Positions 1 to 9,205 of a stretch of 64,000 bases of DNA are shown one piece after another. Within the stretch, counting starts at the first letter, position 1. Each line of letters begins with the position of its first letter. The notes beneath the pieces were generated by a model, which did no database searches, was not told where the DNA came from, and was given only the letters and a program-made list of their open reading frames with translations. Made by a program: the position numbers and the translations under genes. The DNA is taken from NCBI GenBank assembly GCA_934293375.1, contig CAKQYS010000007.1, positions 62,001 through 126,000 on the forward strand, given 5' to 3'. This stretch comes from an uncultured Lachnospiraceae bacterium (lineage in GTDB: Bacteria > Bacillota > Clostridia > Lachnospirales > Lachnospiraceae).

Positions 1-2195
1 AGAGTTGCCGTCTTAGAATGTACATCATTGGCACGATTGCTCTCAGCATCCGTCAGCTCATTTGTCAGGTAAACAGACTCTGTTGCCGGTGTCTGTGTAT
101 ATACAAGCTGTGCCATGACTGCTGCATTATTGCGATCCACATTGATCGTGTCTTTCTTGTCATCTGTTGTAAATTCATAGTCAAGGATCGTATTCTTGTT
201 ATCAGCGTCTACATAGTACTCTCCGCTGTATACCTTATTATTGGCAGTATAAGTTACCTTATATACCGGACGATCCTGCTGCTCTACAGCATTATTATTC
301 TGATCCTTGATCGTAACGGTCTTTACCTTCGCCTTCTGTGCCTTCGCCTCCAGAATATCCTTTGTGTAGTACTGAGGGAAGTTCTTAGATCTATACGCAT
401 ATACAACAACATCTGCATTCGAATCTGTCACATCCCAAGCTACCTTGAAGCTGTTACTGCTCGACTGCTCAGCTGACTTCTCAATACGAAGTCCCTTTAC
501 AACAGGAGTCTCAGCACCGGCCGCATAGCTGATATATGCTACATTACCAAATACATGGGCACCCTCTACATTGTTCACATAATTCTTGGAATCCTTCACA
601 CCTGTAGGAAGTACAGCATAATAATGATGTAAATATCCCTCTCCCTTGGAATCTAACTGATAGTTATCATTCTTCGTAGAGTAATATGTCTCTGGATCCG
701 CTACTGACTTAGAAGCAGTTGTATATACAGTCTTATCTGTGATACCACTGGCTGCCAGTGTTGCATCATCCTTCTGATAAATCTTCCAGAAATTAGCAGC
801 TGTGATTGGCAGTGCTACCTTGGAATCAATCGTATATACAGAGTATCCTGTTGCGGATGGAACTGCTGTCCACTTCAGCTCGATCGTAGTACCGTTCTGA
901 ACAGCTGTAACATCTGCTACAGCCGGCACCTCAGCCTTTGCTGTTAATGTGTAAGAAGCTGCATCAGACCATGCGCCTAATGCGATCACATTGTAATCAT
1001 ACTTGTCGTACTTCTCACCCTTTAACAGATTACAAATCTCATGTGAAGCAGGTACCACAACATCCTTTGTCTCTGTGACTGTATAATATACACCACGAAC
1101 ACGGATGCTGCAGGTAGGATTCGCTGCTGTCAATAACACATTTGGTGTATAGCTGCTGCTGGTTAATACTGTCATCATAGAACCATCTGTATTCTTCACT
1201 GTTGTACCAACACCATCTGTAGCATCTAACACACGACCATTGACCTCTACCTGATAACCGATCTTGATCTTCTTGCCATCTGCTGTCAGATCCTTGCCAA
1301 GCTCTGCGTCGCTGGTACTTAAACTCTTCCAAGTAAATGCAGCCTCAGCAGCGCCATTGTCAAAAGTGATCTCATCCTCATCATATGCATACAGATAATA
1401 AGTTAATGTATACCTACCTGTAGCAGCATTCCTCTCGGAATAGTAGTCCTCTGACACAGATGTATATTTCTTGCCATTCAGCTCGTAATAGGCAATATTC
1501 TTGTTATCTGTAGCAGCTGTGCCGTCTGCATGTCTTGCAGCTGCCATCTTAGCGGCCTTACGCGCATCGCTGGATGCATAGGTTCCGAGTACAGTACATG
1601 TAGAGTCTGTATCATCAATATAATAGGTTTCTACATATGTAGAGGTTGTCTTATCAGTATAGCTGTTTGAATCAAACCAATATCGATAAAGCTTGTCACC
1701 TACCTTACGGAAATCACCACCCATTACACGATATGGTGTACTGTCAAAACTCTTGACAGTTGTACCGTTTGCGTCTGTTACATCCTGACCTAACACCTGC
1801 AATACCTTACCGTAAAATGTGGTGATATCTTTTGATGCATTATAAGATGCATTCGCATATGTTACCCCGTTGTACACATACAGGCCGGAAGTCTTATCAA
1901 GTGCAGTCTCTACTGCATCTCCATACACACTCACACGAGCCTTCTTCACATAGTCAGACGCCTTGTAGTAATAATACTTCTGGTTCGTATCCGGATTCGT
2001 AAAATACGAAAGTGCGGAAGACTTACCCTCAACGCCGATGACCTTAGAAACCTTGCCGTCTGCAGACTGTGATAAATTCGTCTCTGCAGATGGACCATTT
2101 GCTGCTGCAACGGATACCGGAGCCATCATGGACAAAGCCATAGTAGCTGCTAAAGCGACTGCTCCGACACTCGTCGTAAACTTCTGTCGTCTCAT
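1..2195 (-). CDS. Secreted FN3-like surface protein (3' end beyond window)
   Basis: The reading frame starts at ATG 2195 behind a strong AAGGAGGA site (about 2201-2209) and stays open to the window edge, giving at least 731 codons; the C-terminus lies outside. Residues 1 to about 33 form a signal peptide (MRRQK charged start, hydrophobic AALAATMALSMMAP core, then AAAANG). The mature part is rich in Tyr, Thr and Lys. It contains at least two fibronectin type III-like segments, recognisable by an ELKWTAVPSATGYSVY core (around 900-800) and a FKVAWDV core (around 450). It is probably exported and either cell-wall attached or released; the anchor, if any, is not in view. No enzymatic motif was seen. 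It is divergent from carB. Function is unknown beyond a surface or adhesin-like role, which is inferred. Confidence 0.8.
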   Translation of the reverse strand, partial: MRRQKFTTSVGAVALAATMALSMMAPVSVAAANGPSAETNLSQSADGKVSKVIGVEGKSSALSYFTNPDTNQKYYYYKASDYVKKARVSVYGDAVETALDKTSGLYVYNGVTYANASYNASKDITTFYGKVLQVLGQDVTDANGTTVKSFDSTPYRVMGGDFRKVGDKLYRYWFDSNSYTDKTTSTYVETYYIDDTDSTCTVLGTYASSDARKAAKMAAARHADGTAATDNKNIAYYELNGKKYTSVSEDYYSERNAATGRYTLTYYLYAYDEDEITFDNGAAEAAFTWKSLSTSDAELGKDLTADGKKIKIGYQVEVNGRVLDATDGVGTTVKNTDGSMMTVLTSSSYTPNVLLTAANPTCSIRVRGVYYTVTETKDVVVPASHEICNLLKGEKYDKYDYNVIALGAWSDAASYTLTAKAEVPAVADVTAVQNGTTIELKWTAVPSATGYSVYTIDSKVALPITAANFWKIYQKDDATLAASGITDKTVYTTASKSVADPETYYSTKNDNYQLDSKGEGYLHHYYAVLPTGVKDSKNYVNNVEGAHVFGNVAYISYAAGAETPVVKGLRIEKSAEQSSSNSFKVAWDVTDSNADVVVYAYRSKNFPQYYTKDILEAKAQKAKVKTVTIKDQNNNAVEQQDRPVYKVTYTANNKVYSGEYYVDADNKNTILDYEFTTDDKKDTINVDRNNAAVMAQLVYTQTPATESVYLTNELTDAESNRANDVHSKTAT

Positions 2196-2254
2196 CCCTT
2201 TTTCCTCCTTTATTAAATTCATTATGAGATCCGTGTCCCTTAAGACACATGGTT

Positions 2255-2283
2255 ATCATACTCCTTTCTGCATTTTCAGTCAA
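2255..2283 (-). promoter_or_regulatory. Promoter of the FN3 surface protein gene
   Basis: Read on the minus strand, a -35 box TTGACT (2283-2278), a 17-base spacer and a -10 box TATGAT (2260-2255) form a near-consensus housekeeping promoter. The predicted start near 2248 coincides with a small hairpin (GTGTC at 2233-2237, GACAC at 2244-2248, 6-base loop), so the mRNA would begin with a stem that may protect its 5' end. Confidence 0.75.
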
Positions 2284-2383
2284 TGAGTGAATGCATATTT
2301 ATTCCAAATATACATAAATTTGTAAGGATTTAAAAAAATTAATTTTTATTGAAAAAGTACTGTGATATTTTCCAAATATCCTT

Positions 2384-2389
2384 TATAAT
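2384..2389 (+). promoter_or_regulatory. Probable -10 box of the carB promoter
   Basis: A perfect TATAAT (2384-2389) lies 32 bases before the carB start codon. No good -35 box sits 16-18 bases upstream (TGTGAT at 2361-2366 is weak), so this promoter may be weak or need an activator. No PyrR-type attenuator or other riboswitch structure was recognised in the short leader. Confidence 0.45.
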
Positions 2390-2421
2390 AGTATATAAAT
2401 TTAAGAACAAGGAGAAATACT

Positions 2422-5400
2422 ATGCCAAAAAGAGAAGATATCAACAAGGTACTGATCATTGGTTCCGGTCCGATCATCATTGGACAGGCCTGTGAGTTTG
2501 ACTATTCCGGCACGCAGGCGTGCAAGGCGCTTAGAAAGCTGGGATACGAGATCGTGCTGGTGAATTCCAACCCTGCTACGATCATGACAGATCCGGAGAT
2601 TGCAGATGTCACTTACATTGAACCACTGAATGTTACCAGATTAGAACAGATCATTGCAAAGGAGAGACCGGACGCACTGCTTCCGAATCTCGGCGGACAG
2701 TCGGGACTGAATCTGTGTGCGGAGCTGTCCTCTGCCGGAATCTTAGATAAATACAATGTACAGGTCATCGGTGTACAGGTCGATGCGATCGAACGTGGCG
2801 AGGATCGTATTGAGTTTAAGAAGTCCATGGATGCGATCGGTGTAGAGATGGCCAGAAGCGAGGTTTCCTACAGTGTCGAGGAGGCATTAGAGATTGCTGA
2901 CCGTCTTGGTTACCCTGTCGTCCTGCGTCCTGCCTATACGATGGGCGGTGCCGGTGGTGGACTCGTGTACAATAAAGAAGAATTAAAGACAGTATGCGCC
3001 AGAGGTCTGCAGGCGAGTCTTGTCGGACAGGTGCTTGTAGAGGAGTCCATCCTCGGCTGGGAGGAATTAGAGCTTGAGGTCGTTCGTGATGCCGAAGGCA
3101 ATATGATCACCGTATGTTTCATTGAGAACATTGACCCACTGGGAACCCATACAGGAGATTCTTTCTGTTCTGCTCCTATGCTTACGATTTCCCAGGAAGT
3201 ACAAGATAGACTGCAGGAGCAGGCATATCGTATCGTAGATTCCGTACAGGTCATTGGCGGTACCAATGTACAATTCGCACATGATCCGGTCACAGACCGT
3301 ATCGTAGTCATTGAGATCAATCCAAGAACCTCCCGTTCTTCCGCTCTCGCGTCAAAGGCAACGGGATTCCCGATCGCACTTGTATCTGCAATGCTGGCAG
3401 CCGGTCTTACCTTAAAGGATATTGAGTGTGGCAAGTATGGCACATTAGATCAATATGTTCCGGATGGAGATTATATAGTCATCAAGTTTGCACGCTGGGC
3501 ATTTGAGAAGTTCAAGGGTGTCGAGGACAAGCTTGGAACCCAGATGCGTGCCGTTGGCGAGGTCATGAGCATCGGAAAGACCTACAAGGAGGCCTTCCAG
3601 AAGGCAATCCGAAGTCTGGAGACAGGCCGCTACGGACTCGGGTTTGCAAAAGATTTCAACTCAAAATCCAAGGAAGAATTACTTCGTATGCTGGCACATC
3701 CATCCAGCGAACGCCATTTTATCATGTACGAAGCACTTCGCAAAGGTGCAACCGTAGATGAGATTTATGAGATTACGAAAGTGAAGCATTATTTTGTAGA
3801 ACAGATGAAGGAATTGGTTGAGGAAGAGGAGGCTCTCCTTGCCGGCAAGGGTTCCCTCCCGGCAGATGAAGATCTGATCACAGCCAAGAAGAATGGCTTC
3901 TCAGATCTTTACTTAAGCAAACTCTTAGAGATCCCGGAGGCTGATATCCGTAACAGGCGTATTGCGCTTGGCGTAGAAGAAGCATGGGAAGGTGTCCATG
4001 TCAGCGGCACACCTGACAGTGCATACTACTACTCTACCTACAATGCACCGGACAAAAATCCGGTATCGAACGACAAGCCAAAGATCATGATCCTCGGCGG
4101 TGGTCCGAACCGGATCGGTCAGGGTATTGAATTTGATTACTGCTGTGTACACGCAGCATTGGCACTCAAGAAGTTTGGATTCGAAACGATCATTGTCAAC
4201 TGTAATCCGGAGACGGTATCTACCGATTACGATACCTCAGACAAGCTGTACTTTGAGCCACTTACATTAGAGGATGTATTGAGCATTTACCATAAGGAAC
4301 AGCCTGTCGGTGTCATTGCTCAGTTTGGTGGTCAGACACCATTAAATCTCGCTTCCGAGCTTGAGAAGAACGGCGTAAAGATCTTAGGTACCCCTCCGGC
4401 TGTCATTGATCTGGCAGAAGATCGTGACCTGTTCCGTGAAATGATGGACAAACTCGGTATCCCAATGCCGGAAGCCGGCATGGCAACAACCGTAGAGGAA
4501 GCGCTGCAGATCGCACACGAGATCGGCTATCCTGTGATGGTGCGCCCATCCTATGTCCTTGGTGGACGCGGCATGGAAGTAGTATACGATGATGAAAGCA
4601 TGGAAGGCTATATGCGTGCTGCAGTTGGTGTCACACCTGACAGACCGATTCTGATCGATCGTTTCCTGAATCATGCAATGGAATGCGAGGCCGATGCCAT
4701 CAGCGATGGCACCCATGCATTTGTGCCTGCGGTGATGGAACATATTGAGCTGGCAGGTGTCCACTCCGGCGATTCCGCCTGCATCATTCCTTCTGTTCAT
4801 ATTCCGGAGGCATGCGTACAGACGATCAAGGAATACACCAAGAAGATTGCGGAGGAAATGCATGTCAAGGGACTTATGAACATGCAGTATGCGATTGAGA
4901 ATGGCAAGGTATATGTATTAGAGGCAAATCCTCGTGCATCCCGCACGGTTCCGTTGGTATCCAAGGTATGTAATATCCGCATGGTGCCACTTGCAACAGA
5001 GATCATTACCTCTGAGCTGACCGGCAGACCTTCTCCGGTACCTGCACTCAAGGAAAAGCATATCCCATACTACGGTGTCAAGGAAGCAGTTTTCCCATTT
5101 AACATGTTCCCTGAGGTAGATCCGATCCTCGGACCGGAAATGCGTTCCACAGGCGAGGTGCTTGGACTTTCCACCTACTACGGCGAGGCATTTTACAAGG
5201 CACAGGAAGCCACACAGACCAAGCTGCCGCTTCGTGGCACTGTTCTGATCTCCGTCAACAGAAAGGACAAGCCGGAGGTCGTAGAAGTTGCGAAGTTATT
5301 TGCCGAGGCAGGCTTCAAGATCGTAGCCACAGGCAAGACCCATGAGATCATCACCGAAGCCGGTATTGAGGCGACTCTGGTCAAGAAGCTCTTTGAGGGC

Positions 5401-5649
5401 AGACCGAACACATTAGATATGATCACAAACGGCGAGGTGGATATCATCGTGAACTCCCCTGTCGGCAAGGACAGCGTACACGATGACAGCTATTTAAGAA
5501 AGGCTGCGATCAAGTCCAGAATTCCATACATGACTACCATTGCTGCTGCCAAGGCTGCAGTCAAGGGTATCCTGTATGTACAGAAGCATGGCAATGGAGA
5601 GGTTATGTCTCTTCAGCACATCCACAGCCTGATCACGGACAAGGAGTAA
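2422..5649 (+). CDS. carB: Carbamoyl-phosphate synthase large subunit
   Basis: CarB makes carbamoyl phosphate from bicarbonate, ammonia (from glutamine through CarA) and two ATP, feeding pyrimidine and arginine synthesis. The 1075-residue length is normal. The two homologous ATP-grasp halves are clear: residues about 1-400 (start VLIIGSGPIIIGQACEFDYS) and about 550-935 (ILGGGPNRIGQGIEFDYC), joined by the oligomerisation region and followed by an MGS-like allosteric domain from about 940. The start follows AAGGAG. The small subunit carA is not adjacent here; the next gene is a UPF0371 member 7 bases downstream whose ribosome binding site lies in the carB 3' end. CarA must be encoded elsewhere or lie on a different transcript. 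The assignment is firm. Confidence 0.97.
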   Translation: MPKREDINKVLIIGSGPIIIGQACEFDYSGTQACKALRKLGYEIVLVNSNPATIMTDPEIADVTYIEPLNVTRLEQIIAKERPDALLPNLGGQSGLNLCAELSSAGILDKYNVQVIGVQVDAIERGEDRIEFKKSMDAIGVEMARSEVSYSVEEALEIADRLGYPVVLRPAYTMGGAGGGLVYNKEELKTVCARGLQASLVGQVLVEESILGWEELELEVVRDAEGNMITVCFIENIDPLGTHTGDSFCSAPMLTISQEVQDRLQEQAYRIVDSVQVIGGTNVQFAHDPVTDRIVVIEINPRTSRSSALASKATGFPIALVSAMLAAGLTLKDIECGKYGTLDQYVPDGDYIVIKFARWAFEKFKGVEDKLGTQMRAVGEVMSIGKTYKEAFQKAIRSLETGRYGLGFAKDFNSKSKEELLRMLAHPSSERHFIMYEALRKGATVDEIYEITKVKHYFVEQMKELVEEEEALLAGKGSLPADEDLITAKKNGFSDLYLSKLLEIPEADIRNRRIALGVEEAWEGVHVSGTPDSAYYYSTYNAPDKNPVSNDKPKIMILGGGPNRIGQGIEFDYCCVHAALALKKFGFETIIVNCNPETVSTDYDTSDKLYFEPLTLEDVLSIYHKEQPVGVIAQFGGQTPLNLASELEKNGVKILGTPPAVIDLAEDRDLFREMMDKLGIPMPEAGMATTVEEALQIAHEIGYPVMVRPSYVLGGRGMEVVYDDESMEGYMRAAVGVTPDRPILIDRFLNHAMECEADAISDGTHAFVPAVMEHIELAGVHSGDSACIIPSVHIPEACVQTIKEYTKKIAEEMHVKGLMNMQYAIENGKVYVLEANPRASRTVPLVSKVCNIRMVPLATEIITSELTGRPSPVPALKEKHIPYYGVKEAVFPFNMFPEVDPILGPEMRSTGEVLGLSTYYGEAFYKAQEATQTKLPLRGTVLISVNRKDKPEVVEVAKLFAEAGFKIVATGKTHEIITEAGIEATLVKKLFEGRPNTLDMITNGEVDIIVNSPVGKDSVHDDSYLRKAAIKSRIPYMTTIAAAKAAVKGILYVQKHGNGEVMSLQHIHSLITDKE

Positions 5650-5656
5650 CAGCATC

Positions 5657-7123
5657 ATGAAAATAGGGTTTGACAATCAAAAATATCTCACCATGCAGTC
5701 TGAACACATTAAAGAGCGTATCGGACAGTTTGGCGATAAGTTATATCTGGAATTCGGCGGCAAGCTTTTCGATGATTATCATGCATCGAGAGTACTGCCG
5801 GGATTCGCCCCTGACAGTAAACTGCAGATGCTTCTGCAGCTTGCCGATCAGGCAGAGATCGTGATCTCAATCAACGCTGCCGACATTGAGCGCAACAAGG
5901 TTCGTCATGATCTTGGCATCACCTACGATCAGGATGTACTGCGTCTGATCGATGTCTACAAGGAAAAGGGGCTCTATGTGAGCAGCGTTGTGATCACACG
6001 ATTCACAGGGCAGGCATCCGCCATCACCTTCCAGCAGAAGCTTGAACACATCGGCATCAAGGTATACAGACACTATCCGATTGAGGGCTACCCGAATAAT
6101 GTACCATTTATCGTGAGTGACGAGGGCTATGGCCGGAATGAATATGTCGAAACGACCAGACCACTTGTCATCGTCACCGCACCGGGACCGGGCAGCGGCA
6201 AGATGGCAACCTGTCTGTCACAGCTTTACCATGATAATAAGAAGGGCATCAAGGCCGGTTATGCGAAGTTCGAGACCTTCCCGATCTGGAACATTCCATT
6301 GAAGCACCCGGTCAATCTGGCATACGAGGCTGCGACTGCCGATCTTAACGATGTGAATATGATCGATCCGTTTCATCTGGACGCTTACGGCGTGACAACA
6401 GTTAATTACAACCGTGATGTAGAGATCTATCCGGTACTGGCGGCTATGTTTGAGGGTATTTACGGAAGCTGTCCGTATCAGTCTCCTACCGATATGGGTG
6501 TCAATATGGCGGGAAACTGTATCATTGATGACGAAGTTTGTCAGGAGGCCTCAAAGCAGGAGATCATACGCAGATATTATCAGTCTCTGAACCGTTATGT
6601 AAAGGATGAAGCATCTAAGGATGAGGTCTATAAGCTGGAATTATTATTAAAGCAGGCAAAGATCACCATAAATGATCGTCCGGTTGTTCCGGTAGCCAAT
6701 GCGCTGGCAAAGGAGATCAACGCCCCGGCTGCAGCGATCGAGCTGCCGGATGGCACGATCGTCACAGGCAAGACCACAGATCTGCTCGGTGCGGCATCCG
6801 CAGTACTTTTAAATGCTGTCAAGGTACTCGGCGGACTGGACGATTCCGTGCATATGATCCCAAGAAGCTTTATTGAGCCGATCCAACTGTTAAAGACAGA
6901 CTATCTCGGCAGCAAGAATCCACGGCTTCACACAGATGAGGTATTGATTGCCCTGTCTACCTGTGCTGCTACCGATCCGAACGCAGCACTCGCACTAAAG
7001 CAGCTTCCAAAGCTGCGTGGCTGTCAGCTTCACACCACGGTGATTCTTTCCAATGTGGATCTGAACACCTTTAAGAGACTTGGCATTGAGCTGACCAATG
7101 AAGCGGTGTATGAGAATGCTTAA
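5657..7123 (+). CDS. UPF0371 / DUF1846 family protein
   Basis: This 488-residue cytoplasmic protein matches the conserved UPF0371 (DUF1846) family in length and in its opening MKIGFDNQKYL and the segment FGGKLFDDYHASRVLPGF. A glycine-rich VTAPGPGSGKMATCLSQLYHD region near residue 175 resembles a nucleotide-binding loop. The family is widespread in Firmicutes, but its biochemical role is not established to my knowledge. Translation is likely coupled to carB, because the AAGGAG that serves it overlaps the carB stop region and only 7 bases separate the genes. That pairing may hint at a nucleotide-related role, which is inference only. Confidence 0.9.
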   Translation: MKIGFDNQKYLTMQSEHIKERIGQFGDKLYLEFGGKLFDDYHASRVLPGFAPDSKLQMLLQLADQAEIVISINAADIERNKVRHDLGITYDQDVLRLIDVYKEKGLYVSSVVITRFTGQASAITFQQKLEHIGIKVYRHYPIEGYPNNVPFIVSDEGYGRNEYVETTRPLVIVTAPGPGSGKMATCLSQLYHDNKKGIKAGYAKFETFPIWNIPLKHPVNLAYEAATADLNDVNMIDPFHLDAYGVTTVNYNRDVEIYPVLAAMFEGIYGSCPYQSPTDMGVNMAGNCIIDDEVCQEASKQEIIRRYYQSLNRYVKDEASKDEVYKLELLLKQAKITINDRPVVPVANALAKEINAPAAAIELPDGTIVTGKTTDLLGAASAVLLNAVKVLGGLDDSVHMIPRSFIEPIQLLKTDYLGSKNPRLHTDEVLIALSTCAATDPNAALALKQLPKLRGCQLHTTVILSNVDLNTFKRLGIELTNEAVYENA

Positions 7124-7156
7124 TACATCTGTTATGTAATACACACTGCTACAAAC

Positions 7157-7209
7157 AAAAAGGGGACAATCCGGTGACACATATCGATCACAGGAATGTC
7201 CTCTTTCTT
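7157..7209. terminator. Bidirectional terminator between UPF0371 gene and speE-like gene
   Basis: A long imperfect hairpin has outer arms GGGGACA (7162-7168) and TGTCCTC (7197-7203) and inner arms GTGA/TCAC. It is flanked by AAAAA on the left and TTTCTT on the right, so it can end transcripts from both convergent genes, including the thirteen-gene operon. Confidence 0.75.
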
Positions 7210-7244
7210 ATTCATTTTCCGGTTTATTATATTGAATTCTCTGA

Positions 7245-8747
7245 TCAATCCCAATTACGAACTGCTTCCGAATAATAGGTGATGAGCTTTGGCTTTGACA
7301 AGGTGTTCATTTCTACCTCTTTCTTTGGCACCTCATCCTTAGCAAATACAAACATCGCAGGAATTTCTTCATTGGTCAGGTATTTCGTATCCACATTTAC
7401 ACGCAGATTCTGTCTGATTGGCTGTTTTGATGCCAAATGGAATCCCCAGTCTCCAAATGCCGGCACCTGTAAATGATATCCCTCTACATATAAGCCCTCA
7501 CTCTCCATTGTCTTGTGAATACACCAGAATGCATCTGTCGCATAATATGGACTGATAGACTGTACTGTCATCACGCCATCTTCTCGCAGTGCATTTTTAC
7601 ATAAGCGGTAAAAAATATTTGTATACAATTTATTCAATGTCTCATTATTAGGATCTGGCAGGTCTACAATGATCACATCATACTGCTGATCCGTCTCTTT
7701 CAAATACTGATAAGCATCTGTATTGATAACATGTACCCTCGGATCCGACAAAGCGCCCTCATTCAGTGCAACAACATTGGGATCTTCACTGCACAGCTTT
7801 GTCATGGCCGGATCCAGATCCACAAGCGTGATCTGTGCATCTTCATACTTCAACAACTCCCGGCAGGCCAGTCCATCTCCACCGCCAAGTACAAGCACAT
7901 CCTTATGATGTACTGCCGCTGACATCGGAATATGCACCAGTGCTTCGTGATATCGATACTCATCCAACGAACAAAACTGTATATTTCCATCAATGTACAA
8001 TCTCAAGTCATCCTTATGCTTCGTCATCACAATCCGCTGATACTGTGACTGCTCAACATGGATCACACGGTCACGATACAGACCATCCTCTACACGATCT
8101 GCAAGCCTATCTGCCAACATCATACCGGACAACATCAAAGCCAGCATAAAGAGCACAAGTGCCTTAAATATACCGGCTTTTTTGATCCGTTTCTGATAAC
8201 AGAATATGATCAACGCCGCTGCTATCAGATTCATAGCGCCTGTCAGAAATGCAGTTGCAAAATACCCAAGCTGTGGAAGCAATAGTAAAGGAAATGCTAT
8301 GGATCCGATCAGCCCACCAATATAATCAAAGCTGAATATTGAGGATAGTGTAATTCTCAAATTCTCATGATCTTGTTCAATGATTCTTGTCATGACCGGT
8401 ATCTCAGCACCAACAAGCGTACCTATTAGCAAAATCTCTATGTACATCACCAGCTGATAAATATCCAGATACAGATTAGAATAAAAAAGCATCAATGCAC
8501 TGGTACCACCAATGACACCAACCCCCATCTCAATCACAACGAACCAGTTGAATAGATCGTGTTTCAGAAATTTTGACAAAAAGGATCCGATTCCCATCGC
8601 ACACATGTACAAACCAATTGTAACCGAATACTGCAGAACCGTATCGCCCACTAAATATGAGCTGATCGCACTAATGATCAGCTCATAACAGATTGAGCAC
8701 CCTGAAATAATCAGGGTAGTCAACATTAACAACTTATAATTCTTCAT
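7245..8747 (-). CDS. Membrane-fused spermidine synthase-like protein
   Basis: The 500-residue protein has two parts. Residues about 1-215 form six to seven membrane segments (for example LLMLTTLIISGCSICYEL and ALVLFMLALMLSGMML). Residues about 235-500 form a spermidine-synthase Rossmann domain with the SAM-type loop VLVLGGGDGLACREL and a VDLPDPNN motif where soluble SpeE has DSTDP. The catalytic aspartate is kept, but the aminopropyl-acceptor loop differs, so the product may not be spermidine. It is the last gene of the thirteen-gene operon, and its start overlaps the end of the DUF350 gene by one base. Fused membrane forms like this are known to sit beside DUF350 and DUF4178 genes; an envelope-linked polyamine role is inferred. 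Confidence 0.88.
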   Translation of the reverse strand: MKNYKLLMLTTLIISGCSICYELIISAISSYLVGDTVLQYSVTIGLYMCAMGIGSFLSKFLKHDLFNWFVVIEMGVGVIGGTSALMLFYSNLYLDIYQLVMYIEILLIGTLVGAEIPVMTRIIEQDHENLRITLSSIFSFDYIGGLIGSIAFPLLLLPQLGYFATAFLTGAMNLIAAALIIFCYQKRIKKAGIFKALVLFMLALMLSGMMLADRLADRVEDGLYRDRVIHVEQSQYQRIVMTKHKDDLRLYIDGNIQFCSLDEYRYHEALVHIPMSAAVHHKDVLVLGGGDGLACRELLKYEDAQITLVDLDPAMTKLCSEDPNVVALNEGALSDPRVHVINTDAYQYLKETDQQYDVIIVDLPDPNNETLNKLYTNIFYRLCKNALREDGVMTVQSISPYYATDAFWCIHKTMESEGLYVEGYHLQVPAFGDWGFHLASKQPIRQNLRVNVDTKYLTNEEIPAMFVFAKDEVPKKEVEMNTLSKPKLITYYSEAVRNWD

Positions 8748-9205
8748 TACATGATCGCCCCGCTGATAATCAATGCCAGTCCTATAAATATACCAAATAC
8801 AAAAATACCGGCTGCAGTATTGCCATTACCAATTTCTTCATTCAGGTTATACTTTCTGTTCACAAGATCAATCAGGTAATATCCCATAATAAAGAATACG
8901 ATTCCAATCACGAAATACAATATACTGCTTCCTATGCCGCTTAGCAATGTCTCTTCTACGGCCGCAACATGAATGGACATGATAGCACTCCGAAGAATAA
9001 ACCCTATTCCAATAAAGGAACCTGCACTAAGCCATGCTACTGCCTGATTGCCTTTCTTGATCTCTGTCGGGAAATGACATGGAATCAACAGATCAATCAG
9101 GAAATTCCCTAATATCATCAATATAATACCAATAACAGAATATACTGCTACAACACCAATATCACATATAATCTCCATAAAAACCTCCATATTATTATTT
9201 TCCAC
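8747..9205 (-). CDS. DUF350 membrane protein (YjfL/UPF0719 family)
   Basis: A 152-residue integral membrane protein with four hydrophobic segments arranged as two DUF350 repeats. Each repeat carries the family pattern of a helix ending in a G-N-F-L-I-D-L or G-Y-Y-L-I-D-L motif, followed by E-I-x-x-G-N-x-A. The first repeat reads about 14-80 and the second about 85-152. Molecular function is unknown. It overlaps the DUF4178 gene upstream (11 bases) and the speE-like gene downstream (1 base), so the three are almost certainly co-translated. An ATG at 9187 is an alternative start. Confidence 0.88.
   Translation of the reverse strand: MENNNMEVFMEIICDIGVVAVYSVIGIILMILGNFLIDLLIPCHFPTEIKKGNQAVAWLSAGSFIGIGFILRSAIMSIHVAAVEETLLSGIGSSILYFVIGIVFFIMGYYLIDLVNRKYNLNEEIGNGNTAAGIFVFGIFIGLALIISGAIM

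Noticed and set aside
18..476. 152-codon plus-strand frame at window start
   Set aside because: It is antisense to the FN3 surface protein and has no binding site or recognisable domain.
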